This document shows, in pieces, positions 1 through 7,708 of a DNA stretch of 15,813 nucleotides (its first letter is position 1; each line of letters starts with the position of its first letter). The notes under the pieces were generated by a model, which was not told where the DNA came from, made no database searches, and saw only the letters and a list, made by a program, of their open reading frames with translations. The DNA is from Acidovorax sp. (lineage in GTDB: Bacteria; Pseudomonadota; Gammaproteobacteria; Burkholderiales; Burkholderiaceae_C). The position numbers and the translations under genes were made by a program. The stretch spans positions 1 through 15,813 of the forward strand of contig WOZN01000242.1 in NCBI GenBank assembly GCA_011620245.1, written 5' to 3'.

Positions 1-1254
1 GGTCCATTTTTGGCTTCGCCGCTCTTCGAGAACACCGTCTTTTTGCCCCATAGCCAGGCTATGGGGCTGCAAATCCGGCAAAAACTGTCCTTGCTGGGCC
101 CCATTTTCGCTATCGACGCTCCTAGTCCGGCAGCCTCCTGGCACAGTCTGGGCCAGTTTCTGCCGCAGCACATCCAGCCCCTCCCCGGTCCGCGCACTGA
201 CAAACAGACGGTCCACCGGTCGTCCATCCAACTCGTACATGTCCTGCAATATGGAGGGGCGCTGCTCCAGTGGAACCGCATCCAGCTTGTTGAAAACCAG
301 CAACTGTGCAATATCGTCAGCGCCGATTTCGTGCAACACGCGTTGAACCTGATCGATCTGCTCGGGAAAGTTGGGGTTGGACGCATCCACGACATGCAGC
401 AGCAAGTCGGCATCTACGGCCTCTTGCAGCGTGGCCTGGAAAGCGTCCACCAGTCCGTGCGGCAAGTCACGAATGAAGCCGACGGTATCTGACAGCGAAA
501 CGGATCTACCGGCCTCCCCCAGATACAGCTGCCGCGTCGTGGTGTCCAGGGTGGCAAACAGTTGGTCGGCGGCATATGCCCTGGCCTTCACCAAGGCGTT
601 GAACAAGGTGGATTTACCGGCGTTGGTGTAACCCACCAATGAAATATTGAAGGTATCCCGCCGCTCACGCTGACGCCGCTGAGTTGAGCGCTGGCGCTTC
701 ACCTTGATCAGGCGCTCCTTGGTACGCTTGACAGCGTCGTTGATCATGCGGCGATCCAGTTCAATCTGGGTTTCACCAGGCCCTCCGCGCGCACCAATCC
801 CACCGCGCTGACGCTCCAGGTGCGACCATCGACGCACGAGGCGAGTGCTCAGGTATTGCAGACGCGCCAATTCGACCTGCAGCTTGCCTTCGTGGCTGCG
901 AGCGCGCTGGGCAAATATTTCCAGGATCAACAGCGTCCGGTCGTTGACCGGCAACTCGAGGTAGCGCTCAAGATTGCGCTGCTGTGCTGGGCTCAATGAC
1001 TGGTCAAAAAGCACCTCCACGGCACCGTGCATCTGCGCGAGCATGCGAATTTCGTCTGCCTTGCCAGAGCCGACGAACAGCGCCGCGTCCGGCGCCTTGC
1101 GCTTGCACGTCAGGCGCGCAACGGGCTCCAGACCAGCGGTCTGCGCCAGCAGCCCCAATTCTTCAAGGTTGGAATCAAAATGAGGATGGCCAAAATCGAC
1201 TCCCACCAGAAGCACTGGAGCGCGGGGAGCATTGATCGAATCAGAGGAACTCAA
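1..1254 (-). CDS. hflX: GTPase HflX, 3' end beyond window
   Basis: HflX is a ribosome-associated GTPase that splits or rescues stalled ribosomes. Numbering from the TTG at 1254, I see the N-terminal HflX domain (VGVDFG near the start, then LSPAQQRNLERYLE), the glycine-rich linker GGPGETQ at about 157-163, the P-loop GYTNAGKST at 208-216, switch II DTVGF at 256-260, NKLD at 322-325, and the G5 SARTGEG after residue 350. The conserved part ends near residue 369. The frame then stays open for at least 49 more residues to the window edge, an unusual Gln/Ser-rich tail. No in-frame ATG precedes the conserved N-terminus. TTG at 1254 leaves a short leader peptide. GTG at 1308, six bases after the hfq stop, is the alternative and would add 18 residues; neither has a good Shine-Dalgarno. 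It directly follows hfq, so co-transcription is expected. The identification is secure; the start and the tail are uncertain. Confidence 0.95.
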   Translation of the reverse strand, partial: MSSSDSINAPRAPVLLVGVDFGHPHFDSNLEELGLLAQTAGLEPVARLTCKRKAPDAALFVGSGKADEIRMLAQMHGAVEVLFDQSLSPAQQRNLERYLELPVNDRTLLILEIFAQRARSHEGKLQVELARLQYLSTRLVRRWSHLERQRGGIGARGGPGETQIELDRRMINDAVKRTKERLIKVKRQRSTQRRQRERRDTFNISLVGYTNAGKSTLFNALVKARAYAADQLFATLDTTTRQLYLGEAGRSVSLSDTVGFIRDLPHGLVDAFQATLQEAVDADLLLHVVDASNPNFPEQIDQVQRVLHEIGADDIAQLLVFNKLDAVPLEQRPSILQDMYELDGRPVDRLFVSARTGEGLDVLRQKLAQTVPGGCRTRSVDSENGAQQGQFLPDLQPHSLAMGQKDGVLEERRSQKWT

Positions 1255-1314
1255 ATGAACCGACCCATCTTCGTGGCCAGTCGTTGCTGGCCGGCCGTGC
1301 AGTGCCACCGCAAA

Positions 1315-1569
1315 TCAGGCGCCGCTGTTGTCAGCATCCGGAGTGTCAACTGTAGAGAAATTGACCGCTCGCCCCGGCACAATGGTGGAGATGGCATGTT
1401 TGTAGACCATCTGGGTCACCGTGTTGCGCAGCAGCACGACGTACTGGTCAAATGATTCGATTTGCCCCTGCAGCTTGATGCCGTTCACCAGATAAATGGA
1501 AACCGGCACATGCTCCTTGCGCAGGGCATTCAGGAAAGGATCTTGCAGAAGTTGACCTTTGTTGCTCAC
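1315..1569 (-). CDS. hfq: RNA chaperone Hfq
   Basis: Hfq is the Sm-like hexameric chaperone that pairs small RNAs with mRNAs. The 84-residue product carries the Sm1 segment around [20 protein letters not shown] and the Sm2 motif MVYKHAIST, followed by a short acidic and polar C-terminal tail typical of betaproteobacteria. The start is GTG at 1569. It has a GGAG ribosome-binding site seven bases upstream, and there is no in-frame ATG upstream. A TATAAC hexamer at 1593-1598 (minus strand) could be the -10 box, but no matching -35 is evident. hflX follows directly. In many Burkholderiales der lies upstream of hfq; here there is a gene-free stretch and a tRNA instead. Confidence 0.97.
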   Translation of the reverse strand: MSNKGQLLQDPFLNALRKEHVPVSIYLVNGIKLQGQIESFDQYVVLLRNTVTQMVYKHAISTIVPGRAVNFSTVDTPDADNSGA

Positions 1570-1781
1570 GATATTCTCCGTGTTCGAGTGTTGTTATAAA
1601 CCAGCACCTTACCACAGCGTGCGCCGCGGCCAGGCCACCCCCGCCAAATCCCTCCGGGATTCATGCTCTTGATTTATCCGAGATTGTCCATTAACCCGCA
1701 TATTTCACGCTGCCCCACTGTATGACCCATTGCAGACATGGTCAGGATGGCCTCTCGGCGCTAAAGCCATTTTGGCATTTT

Positions 1782-1801
1782 GCTATTCTTTTTGCAGCTG
1801 G
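1782..1801. repeat. Dispersed 20-bp repeat, copy 1
   Basis: The sequence gctattctttttgcagctgg matches positions 12695-12714 inside ygfZ at 18 of 20 bases in the same orientation. It resembles, from memory only, the GCTATT...TAGCTG core of short interspersed elements common in Comamonadaceae genomes. The copy here is intergenic. Confidence 0.4.
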
Positions 1802-2010
1802 ATGAGGGAGGGAATTCAAGGCATCAAGTCCGCCAGGCTGCGCCCACCGCCCTGGCGCATGACGTTCACATCCAATTGCCGAGCCACTGGCACCTGGCCC
1901 GCATATCCCAGGATCTGCCATTGCCGCCCTGCATATCCGTGCACCCGCCTGCCGGTGCCGTACTGACCCAGCCCACCTGGCCCGGCTGATAACCACCGCA
2001 CCCGACCGAA

Positions 2011-2035
2011 GCCCCCGCCGTGGGGCCTTTCTTTT
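2011..2035 (+). terminator. Terminator-like hairpin on the plus strand
   Basis: The stem GCCCC/GGGGC (2011-2015 and 2022-2026, six-base loop) is followed by ctttcttttg, the order expected for a Rho-independent terminator reading rightward. No plus-strand gene ends here, so its transcript is unknown. It could be a relic or terminate antisense or small-RNA transcription. In the minus direction the same hairpin lacks a U-tract. Confidence 0.4.
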
Positions 2036-2092
2036 GTCTGGTGCAAGGTGGCAATCCCGAAATCGTCTTACATCCGCCCTTACATCGGACGG

Positions 2093-2131
2093 AAAACAAA
2101 AAACCACGCTATCTTTTGAATAGCATGGTTT
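2093..2131 (-). terminator. Intrinsic terminator of tRNA-Lys
   Basis: On the minus strand a 12-bp stem (aaaccatgctat paired with atagcgtggttt, one G-U pair) encloses the seven-base loop tcaaaag. A T-rich run, ttttttgtttt, follows at once. It starts about a dozen bases after the tRNA 3' end, the expected place for a monocistronic tRNA terminator. Confidence 0.9.
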
Positions 2132-2143
2132 CCTTAATGTACT

Positions 2144-2219
2144 TGGTGGGACGTGCGGGGGTCGAACCCACGACAAACGGATTAAAAGTCCGCTGCTCTA
2201 CCAACTGAGCTAACGTCCC
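2144..2219 (-). tRNA. tRNA-Lys (anticodon UUU)
   Basis: A complete 76-base cloverleaf. The acceptor stem begins GGGACGT and closes with ACGTCCC, with CCA encoded at the 3' end (2144-2146 on the plus strand as tgg). The D-arm is AGCTCAGTTGGTAGAGC, the anticodon loop CTTTTAA with anticodon TTT (complement of 2184-2186), and the T-loop GGTTCGACC. It reads the same way as the tcdA gene before it and hfq after it. A TAAAAT hexamer at 2234-2239 is placed well for a -10 box, but the -35 region is poor. A perfect TATAAT at 2261-2266 overlaps the tcdA stop codon and is an alternative with a longer leader. Confidence 0.98.
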
Positions 2220-2261
2220 AAATTGCAGTAGAAATTTTATCAACTGCCGTAAAGCCTTGAA

Positions 2262-3095
2262 TTATAGCGTTATTTTCTCGGTCTGCCGGGAGCGGGTGGC
2301 CAGTTTATCGAGCACCCAGCCGGCAGCACAATGGCCAAATGTTGCCGTCACGGCCACGACCGAGCCGTAACCATGGCAATTCAAGGTGCCGTCGCCCTCT
2401 ACTGCGCAGGACGCATCGGGTGCAGCAACGGCCTCGCGACTGAACACGCAAGTGATGCCCATCTTGCGCCCTTCCCTGGGGGCTTGATGGTGTTTGCGCA
2501 GCCGATAGCGCAATTGCGCCAGCAAGGGATCGTGCGTTGTGGCACTGAGATCTTTGATATCGATCTTGTGCGCATGCCGCTTGCCGCCCGCAGCACCCAC
2601 GCTCACAAAGATTGTGCCCGTGTCACGGGCCCAGGCTGCCATGGCTGTCTTGGCCTTGATCTGGTCACAGGCGTCAATCACCGCGTCAACCGGTGCTGTC
2701 AGCAGGCCGGGCCAATTTTCTGGCGTGACGAAATCCTCGATACACAGGACCTTGCAATGGGGATTGATGAGCCCAATACGCTCCTGCATTGCCACCACCT
2801 TGGCCTGGCCGAGGGTGGTGGTCAGTGCGTGAATTTGCCGATTGATGTTGGACTCGGCAATATGATCAAGGTCGATCAGGGTGATGCGCCCGACACCACT
2901 TCGGGCCAGGGCCTCGGCCGCCCAGGATCCCACGCCGCCAATGCCGGCCACAGCAACATGGGACTGCTGGATGCGCGCCGCGCCTGCCACGCCATACAGG
3001 CGCTCCAGGCCACCAAAACGGCGCTGCAAATCGGCATCGAAACCCGCGTCGCCCTCGACCACAGCGAAAGCTGTGGGCATGATCAATGCTGTCAT
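2262..3095 (-). CDS. tcdA: tRNA threonylcarbamoyladenosine dehydratase TcdA (CsdL/YgdL)
   Basis: TcdA is an E1-like (ThiF/MoeB fold) enzyme that uses ATP to cyclise t6A at position 37 of ANN-decoding tRNAs to ct6A. The 277-residue product, close to the usual length of about 270, shows the nucleotide-binding loop GIGGVGSW at 51-58, the LIDLDHI strand at 73-79, the NINRQ motif at 83-87, and a C-terminal GSVVAVTATFGHCAAGWVLD helix region typical of this family rather than ThiF or MoeB. The ATG overlaps the cpoB stop codon in an ATGA, so translation is probably coupled to the Tol-Pal cluster. A second Met at residue 6 is possible. A tRNA-Lys gene, encoding one of the enzyme's potential substrates (AAA codons), lies 42 bases downstream; that adjacency may be chance. 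Confidence 0.93.
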   Translation of the reverse strand: MTALIMPTAFAVVEGDAGFDADLQRRFGGLERLYGVAGAARIQQSHVAVAGIGGVGSWAAEALARSGVGRITLIDLDHIAESNINRQIHALTTTLGQAKVVAMQERIGLINPHCKVLCIEDFVTPENWPGLLTAPVDAVIDACDQIKAKTAMAAWARDTGTIFVSVGAAGGKRHAHKIDIKDLSATTHDPLLAQLRYRLRKHHQAPREGRKMGITCVFSREAVAAPDASCAVEGDGTLNCHGYGSVVAVTATFGHCAAGWVLDKLATRSRQTEKITL

Positions 3096-3874
3096 TTGAG
3101 ACGCGACAACCGCTCTTTCGCAGCCACGGCAGCCTCGGATTGCGGATAGGCCCGCAACAGATCTTCCAAGGTTTTTCGGGCCGCGCGGGTTTCCTTCAGT
3201 TCGATCTGGCAGTTGGCAATGGACAACGCCGCTTCGGGAGCACGCATATGGCCTGGTGCCCCTGACAACAACAGCCTGAAGTTGTCAATGGCATCCTTGT
3301 ATTCACGCGCAGCATACTGTGCGTTGCCCAGCCAGAAGCGCGCCGATGGCACATAGCCACTGCGCGGATACTGGCGGACAAAACTGGCAAAGGCCGCGTT
3401 GGCCTCCGGGAATTTGCCCGATCGGAAAGTCGCCAGGGCGGCCTCGAAATCGCGTTTTTCAGCGGCATCGGCCTGAAACTCCAGTCCATCCACCGTCACC
3501 TTCACTGGCTCAAACTGGCGCAAACGCTCATCGACACCTTGTGCGATGTCCTTCTGGCGGTGCTGCAGGTCCGCCACGTCACGCAACAGTTGTTCATTCT
3601 GTCCGCGCAACTTGGCCTGCTCCCCGCGCAAGGTTTCAATCTGGTTCTGCAGATCCAGCAATCCGCGTCTCAGCTGGGCGTTGTCATCACCCAATTTGCG
3701 AAGATCGTCCGTCGATCGCTGCTGCAGCATATCCACCCGCTGCCGCAATTCGAGGATGGCACGCCGTGCCTCATCGTCCTCAAACAGCGCAGCGTGGCCG
3801 GTGGAGACAAAGGCACACGACAGAATCAGCGCCAGCAGTGCCCTGGCGGGCGTAGAAAGCATTGTTACGCGCAT
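3092..3874 (-). CDS. cpoB: Cell division coordinator CpoB (YbgF), Tol-Pal associated
   Basis: CpoB is a periplasmic protein that links peptidoglycan synthesis with Tol-driven outer-membrane constriction and binds TolA through its coiled coil. The 260-residue product has a Sec signal peptide (ALLALILSCAFVSTGHA, cleavage likely after residue 27), a long heptad-rich coiled coil at about 35-95 (QRVDMLQQRSTDDLRKL), and C-terminal TPR repeats at about 135-258 (FRSGKFPEANAAFASFVRQY and two further units). I chose the ATG at 3874, which forms TGATG with the pal stop codon, over the TTG one codon earlier. Its stop overlaps the tcdA start. Confidence 0.93.
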   Translation of the reverse strand: MRVTMLSTPARALLALILSCAFVSTGHAALFEDDEARRAILELRQRVDMLQQRSTDDLRKLGDDNAQLRRGLLDLQNQIETLRGEQAKLRGQNEQLLRDVADLQHRQKDIAQGVDERLRQFEPVKVTVDGLEFQADAAEKRDFEAALATFRSGKFPEANAAFASFVRQYPRSGYVPSARFWLGNAQYAAREYKDAIDNFRLLLSGAPGHMRAPEAALSIANCQIELKETRAARKTLEDLLRAYPQSEAAVAAKERLSRLK

Positions 3875-4413
3875 CAACGGTAGGACAGTTCAGCACGGCG
3901 ATTTTGCGCGTGCACATCTTCACTACTGCCCTGCACCGCCGGCTTCTCCTTGCCGAAGCTCACGGCTTCCACCTGGGCGTCAGGAACACCCAGCAAGCCG
4001 AGCGACCGACGAACGGCTTCTGCACGCTTTTGACCCAGGGCCAGGTTGTACTCGCGGCCACCGCGTTCGTCGGTATGCCCTTCCACCACCACCTTGCGGT
4101 TGCCACTGGATTTGATGAAGCGTGCATGGGCTTCGATCAGCGACTGAAATTCTGGTTTGATGACATAGCTGTCGTAATCAAAATAGACCAGACGGCTGAC
4201 ACCGACCGGGCCGGCCGCGTCGCCTGCGGATTGCCCCAGGCTGACACCTGCCACCCCGCTTTGCCCGGCATTGCCGGAATTGGCACCGCCATTGGCACCT
4301 GCGGTGGGGATTGCCGATTTGTCTTCGACTGGTACGTCGTCCAGCTTGACTCCCGAACTGCAGCCCGCCATGAGGGCTGCAACGGTGATGGCGAGGGAAA
4401 TGCGTTTGATCAT
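3874..4413 (-). CDS. pal: Peptidoglycan-associated lipoprotein Pal
   Basis: Pal is the outer-membrane lipoprotein that binds peptidoglycan and TolB. The 179-residue product starts at the ATG at 4413, preceded by a strong AGGAGA site seven bases upstream. The frame is open further upstream, but that extension has no such site and would spoil the signal peptide. The lipoprotein signal ends in LMAGC, with the Cys as the lipidation site. A Gly/Ala-rich linker follows, then an OmpA-like domain containing VYFDYDSYVIK and the peptidoglycan-binding segment VEGHTDERGGREYNLALGQ. It lies 44 bases after tolB and abuts cpoB. Confidence 0.96.
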   Translation of the reverse strand: MIKRISLAITVAALMAGCSSGVKLDDVPVEDKSAIPTAGANGGANSGNAGQSGVAGVSLGQSAGDAAGPVGVSRLVYFDYDSYVIKPEFQSLIEAHARFIKSSGNRKVVVEGHTDERGGREYNLALGQKRAEAVRRSLGLLGVPDAQVEAVSFGKEKPAVQGSSEDVHAQNRRAELSYR

Positions 4414-4457
4414 CCAAAATTCTCCTGCGAGCTTGATATACAAATATGCCAAAAGGT

Positions 4458-5777
4458 TCACGGCTTCTGAAATGGGCCCCAATCGGGCTCGCGAATATCG
4501 CCGCCCTGCCCTGCAAGGCGCGCCTTGATTTTTCCATCCAGGGTGCTGGTCATGAGGGTTTCACGGCCTTGCTGCTGCGTTGCGTAAACGATCAGGCGGC
4601 TGTTGGGGGCGAAGCTGGGGTTTTCATCGGCGCTGGTGTCGGTAATGGCCGAAACCGCTCCCGATGACAGATCCATCACATGCAGCTTGAACGCTCCGCT
4701 GACGCGCGAGATATAGGCAAGCCAGCGACCGTCAGGGCTGATGCTGGGCGAGATGTTGTAGGTGCCCGTGAAAGTCACGCGTTCGGCGTTGCCGCCATTG
4801 GTGGGCACTTTGTAGACCTGGGGAGCGCCGCCACGGTCACTCACAAAATAAATGCTGCGGCCATCGCTGGAAAACATGGGCTCCGTGTCAATGCCCGCAC
4901 TTTGCATCAAGCGGCGAGGTTCGCCACCATTGGCGCCAATGGTGTAGAGCTGCGAGGACCCGTCCCGGCTCAGGGTGACAGCCAGCGTGCGGCCATCCGG
5001 CGCCCATGCGGGCGCGCTGTTGGAGCCGCGGAAATTTGCGATGAGCCGACGCCGGCCCGTTGCCACATCGTGCACATACACCACGGGCTTGCGCGATTCG
5101 AACGACACATAAGCAATCTGACCGCCATTGGGCGACCAGGCCGGTGAAATGATGGGTTCAGGGCTGGACAAGGCAGACTGCGCGTTTTCGCCATCGGCAT
5201 CGGCCACCCAGAGGCTGTAGCGCGTGCCCGTCTTGGTGACATAAACGATGCGCGTCGAGAAAACACCGCGCTCGCCCGTCAACTTTTCGTAGATAAAGTC
5301 GGCAATGCGGTGCGCCACCAGGCGCAGATCGCCTTGGGTGACCATAAAACTCTGGCCACCAAGGTCTTGCCCGCGCACCACATCCCACAGGCGAAAGCGC
5401 ACATCAAAACGTCCATCCGGCAGATGCGTGATGCTTCCCGTTGCGAGGGAATCAGCGCTTTTTTGCCGCCACAGCGCTACATCGGGGCGCGAGGTTTCAT
5501 CGAGCGCAGAGCCCGACGCATCCACCGCGCGAAATTGCCCGCTGCGCTCCAGGTCGGCCTGAACGATGGCTGCGATTTTCTGGGGGGACTGCGCCTCGCC
5601 GCGAAAGGGAGCGATGGCGATGGGCAACTGGGTCAGCCCAACACCCGTGACCTCTACACGAAATTGCGCCAGGGCGGGCAGTGCGGGGGTGGAAATCAAC
5701 GCCGCCAGCAAGCGGCGGCGCAGGGGCTGCGGCAGGGCCGCAGCAAGGAGGGAGGTAGGTGTTCGATCAGTGGTCAT
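4458..5777 (-). CDS. tolB: Tol-Pal system protein TolB
   Basis: TolB is the periplasmic partner that shuttles between Pal and the TolA-driven inner-membrane machinery. The 439-residue product has an N-terminal signal peptide (RRRLLAALISTPALPALA, cleavage before QFRVEV), a TolB N-terminal domain (PIAIAPFRGEAQSP), and a six-bladed beta-propeller with recurring WSPNG, WAPDG, FSSDG, ISPDG and FAPNS turns from about residue 210 onward. The frame stays open far upstream. I took the ATG at 5777 because it gives the normal length and signal peptide. The ribosome-binding site is weak. It heads the tolB-pal-cpoB-tcdA cluster. tolQ, tolR and tolA are not adjacent; the next gene upstream is a divergent ABC transporter. 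Confidence 0.95.
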   Translation of the reverse strand: MTTDRTPTSLLAAALPQPLRRRLLAALISTPALPALAQFRVEVTGVGLTQLPIAIAPFRGEAQSPQKIAAIVQADLERSGQFRAVDASGSALDETSRPDVALWRQKSADSLATGSITHLPDGRFDVRFRLWDVVRGQDLGGQSFMVTQGDLRLVAHRIADFIYEKLTGERGVFSTRIVYVTKTGTRYSLWVADADGENAQSALSSPEPIISPAWSPNGGQIAYVSFESRKPVVYVHDVATGRRRLIANFRGSNSAPAWAPDGRTLAVTLSRDGSSQLYTIGANGGEPRRLMQSAGIDTEPMFSSDGRSIYFVSDRGGAPQVYKVPTNGGNAERVTFTGTYNISPSISPDGRWLAYISRVSGAFKLHVMDLSSGAVSAITDTSADENPSFAPNSRLIVYATQQQGRETLMTSTLDGKIKARLAGQGGDIREPDWGPFQKP

Positions 5778-5898
5778 TGGGACAGCCAGCGGAAACCGAG
5801 CGAAAGCCGGTGGACAAGCGTGAATGTTACACACCATCCGTGCACCCCTGTGACAAACTGTGCGATGGGCACGCAGCAAAACGTAGAATCCGCCCCAC

Positions 5899-7686
5899 AT
5901 GCAAGCCACCGATACGAACGCCCAGGCGGCCCCCGCAGCGCCTTCTTCCCCACCCAGCCTGCGTGCCCGACTGGCGCGGCTCTCGACATATTTCGGGCAC
6001 CATCGCCTCGCCTGGGCCGTTGCCATCATGGCGACCCTGGCGGGCTCCGCGACCGAGCCGCTCATCCCCGCCTTGTTGCAACCGCTGCTGGACCGCGGCT
6101 TCACCCATGGCATGCTGCAGCTGTGGATGGTGCCGGTTGCCATTCTGGGCATTTTTCTGGTGCGGGGCATTGCACAGTTCGTGGCCCAATATGCGCTGGC
6201 GCGCATTGCCAACGAAGGCATGCTGGTGCTGCGGCAAGCGCTGTTCGATCGTGTGCTGGCAGCGGAGATGTCCCTTTTCAGCCGCCAGTCGGCCAGCGCG
6301 ATCTCCAACACCGTGGTGTACGAGGTGCAGACAGGCTCCACTTTGCTGGTGCAGGCATTGCTGAGCTTTTCGCGCGACGGTTTCACGCTCATTGCCTTGC
6401 TGGGCTACCTGCTTTTCCTGAACTGGCAACTCACGCTGATTGTGGCCGTGGTGGTTCCCGGCGTTGCCTGGATCATGAAGACCCTGTCGCGACGCCTGTA
6501 CAGCCTGACCAAAAGCAGCCAGCAGGCAACGGATGAGCTGGCCTATGTGGTGGAAGAAAACGTATTGGCGCATCGCATGGTGCGCCTGCACGGGGCGCAA
6601 GCGGGTCAGGCCGAACGCTTTGGCAAACTGAGCCAGACCCTGCGCCGCCTGGCCATCAAATCGACCATTGCGTCGTCATCCATGACGCCCCTGACCCAGT
6701 TGCTTGCCGCAGCCGCATTGTCGGCGGTGATCTGCATCGCCTTGTGGCAAAACCGGGGCACGGTGGATAACCGGGAGGTGACGGTGGGCGGTTTTGTCTC
6801 GTTCATCGCGGCCATGCTCATGCTGATTGCGCCCATCCGCCGGCTGGCCGACGTGGCCAACCCGATCACCCGTGGCCTGGCAGCGCTGGAACGGGGCCTG
6901 GCGCTGCTCACCGATGCCGTTATAGAAACCGGCGGCCATTACACCGACGGGCGGGCGCAAGGCGCACTGACCCTGCAGGACGTGACAGTGAGCTTTGGCC
7001 CGGAACATGCCCCCGCCCTCGACCACGTGAGCCTGTCCGTCCAGCCCGGAGAAATCGTGGCCCTGGTGGGCCCGTCGGGTGCGGGCAAGACCACCCTGGT
7101 GAACCTGCTGCCCCGCTTCGTGAGCCCCTCATCGGGCCAGATTTTGCTGGACGGCCACCCCTTGGCCGAATGGCGCCTTGATGCCCTTCGCTCTCAATTC
7201 GCCATGGTCAGCCAGGATGTGGTGATGTTCAACGACACCATCGCCGCCAACGTGGCCCTGGGCAGCAGCGTGGATGAACAACGGGTGCACGAGTGCCTGG
7301 CGGCTGCGAATCTGACAGAACATGTGGCCGCCCTCCCCCAAGGCATCCACACGGTGGTGGGGCACAACGCCACCCAGCTTTCGGGTGGACAGCGCCAGCG
7401 TCTGGCCATCGCGCGTGCCCTGTACAAGGATGCGCCCATTCTCATCCTCGATGAGGCGACCTCCGCGCTGGACACCGAATCTGAACGATTGGTGCAGGAC
7501 GCATTGCAGCGGCTGATGCACGGCCGCACCACGCTGGTCATTGCCCACCGCCTGTCCACCATCGAACATGCCGACCGCGTGGTGGTGATGGAGCAAGGCC
7601 GCATTGTGGAGCAAGGCACGCACAGCGCATTGATGGCCAGCAGCGGCCTCTACGCCCGCCTGCAAAATCGTCCGGCAGCCGGTTGA
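5899..7686 (+). CDS. msbA: MsbA-type lipid A export ABC transporter (permease-ATPase)
   Basis: This is a half-size exporter with fused membrane and ATPase domains, 595 residues, the usual MsbA size. It probably works as an inner-membrane homodimer flipping lipid A-core. The type 1 exporter membrane domain spans about residues 30-340 with hydrophobic helices (for example LAWAVAIMATLAG and FTLIALLGYLLFL). The nucleotide-binding domain has Walker A GPSGAGKT at 391-398, signature LSGGQRQR at 494-501, Walker B ILILDE at 514-519 and the H-loop His550. The region after Walker A (NLLPRF, then MVSQDVVMFNDTIAANVALG) is MsbA-like, but other exporters of this class cannot be excluded. No Shine-Dalgarno precedes the ATG; a TAGAAT hexamer ends ten bases before it. 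It is divergent from tolB and converges on the ankyrin gene 22 bases away. Confidence 0.85.
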   Translation: MQATDTNAQAAPAAPSSPPSLRARLARLSTYFGHHRLAWAVAIMATLAGSATEPLIPALLQPLLDRGFTHGMLQLWMVPVAILGIFLVRGIAQFVAQYALARIANEGMLVLRQALFDRVLAAEMSLFSRQSASAISNTVVYEVQTGSTLLVQALLSFSRDGFTLIALLGYLLFLNWQLTLIVAVVVPGVAWIMKTLSRRLYSLTKSSQQATDELAYVVEENVLAHRMVRLHGAQAGQAERFGKLSQTLRRLAIKSTIASSSMTPLTQLLAAAALSAVICIALWQNRGTVDNREVTVGGFVSFIAAMLMLIAPIRRLADVANPITRGLAALERGLALLTDAVIETGGHYTDGRAQGALTLQDVTVSFGPEHAPALDHVSLSVQPGEIVALVGPSGAGKTTLVNLLPRFVSPSSGQILLDGHPLAEWRLDALRSQFAMVSQDVVMFNDTIAANVALGSSVDEQRVHECLAAANLTEHVAALPQGIHTVVGHNATQLSGGQRQRLAIARALYKDAPILILDEATSALDTESERLVQDALQRLMHGRTTLVIAHRLSTIEHADRVVVMEQGRIVEQGTHSALMASSGLYARLQNRPAAG

Positions 7687-7708
7687 GCGCCCCGCACTGC
7701 GCCGCCAG

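Larger units (their letters stand above)
1570..2143. other. Gene-free stretch between tRNA-Lys and hfq
   Basis: No ORF here has a recognisable family or a supported start. Frames open on both strands across 1742-2176 overlap each other and run into the tRNA. The most protein-like reading is on the minus strand at about 1816-2010. It has a repeated GYAG and a tail reading VMRQGGGRSLADLMP, but I cannot name it, and it could be a gene remnant. Visible elements are the tRNA terminator, a plus-strand terminator-like hairpin at 2011-2035, an 8-base direct repeat cttacatc at 2067 and 2079 (12-base period), an inverted repeat AATCCC/GGGATT at 1647-1661, and one copy of a dispersed 20-bp repeat at 1782-1801. 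The hfq promoter should lie near its right-hand (minus-strand) edge. Confidence 0.6.

Noticed and set aside
1647..1661. Inverted repeat AATCCC-TCC-GGGATT upstream of hfq
   Set aside because: A 3-base loop and 6-bp arms in a high-GC genome can arise by chance, and there is no T-tract; noted only as a possible operator.
1570..2143. Phage or island attachment site at tRNA-Lys
   Set aside because: No second copy of the tRNA 3' end, integrase or mobility gene is visible in the window.
1742..2176. 144-codon minus-strand frame overlapping the tRNA-Lys gene
   Set aside because: It starts inside the tRNA and crosses its terminator; the composition is not protein-like.
2331..3149. 272-codon plus-strand frame opposite tcdA
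   Set aside because: It is antisense to a gene with intact nucleotide-binding motifs and resembles nothing known.
5310..6536. 408-codon plus-strand frame running across tolB, the divergent promoter and msbA
   Set aside because: It is antisense to tolB and out of frame with msbA, and the translated sequence shows no family features.
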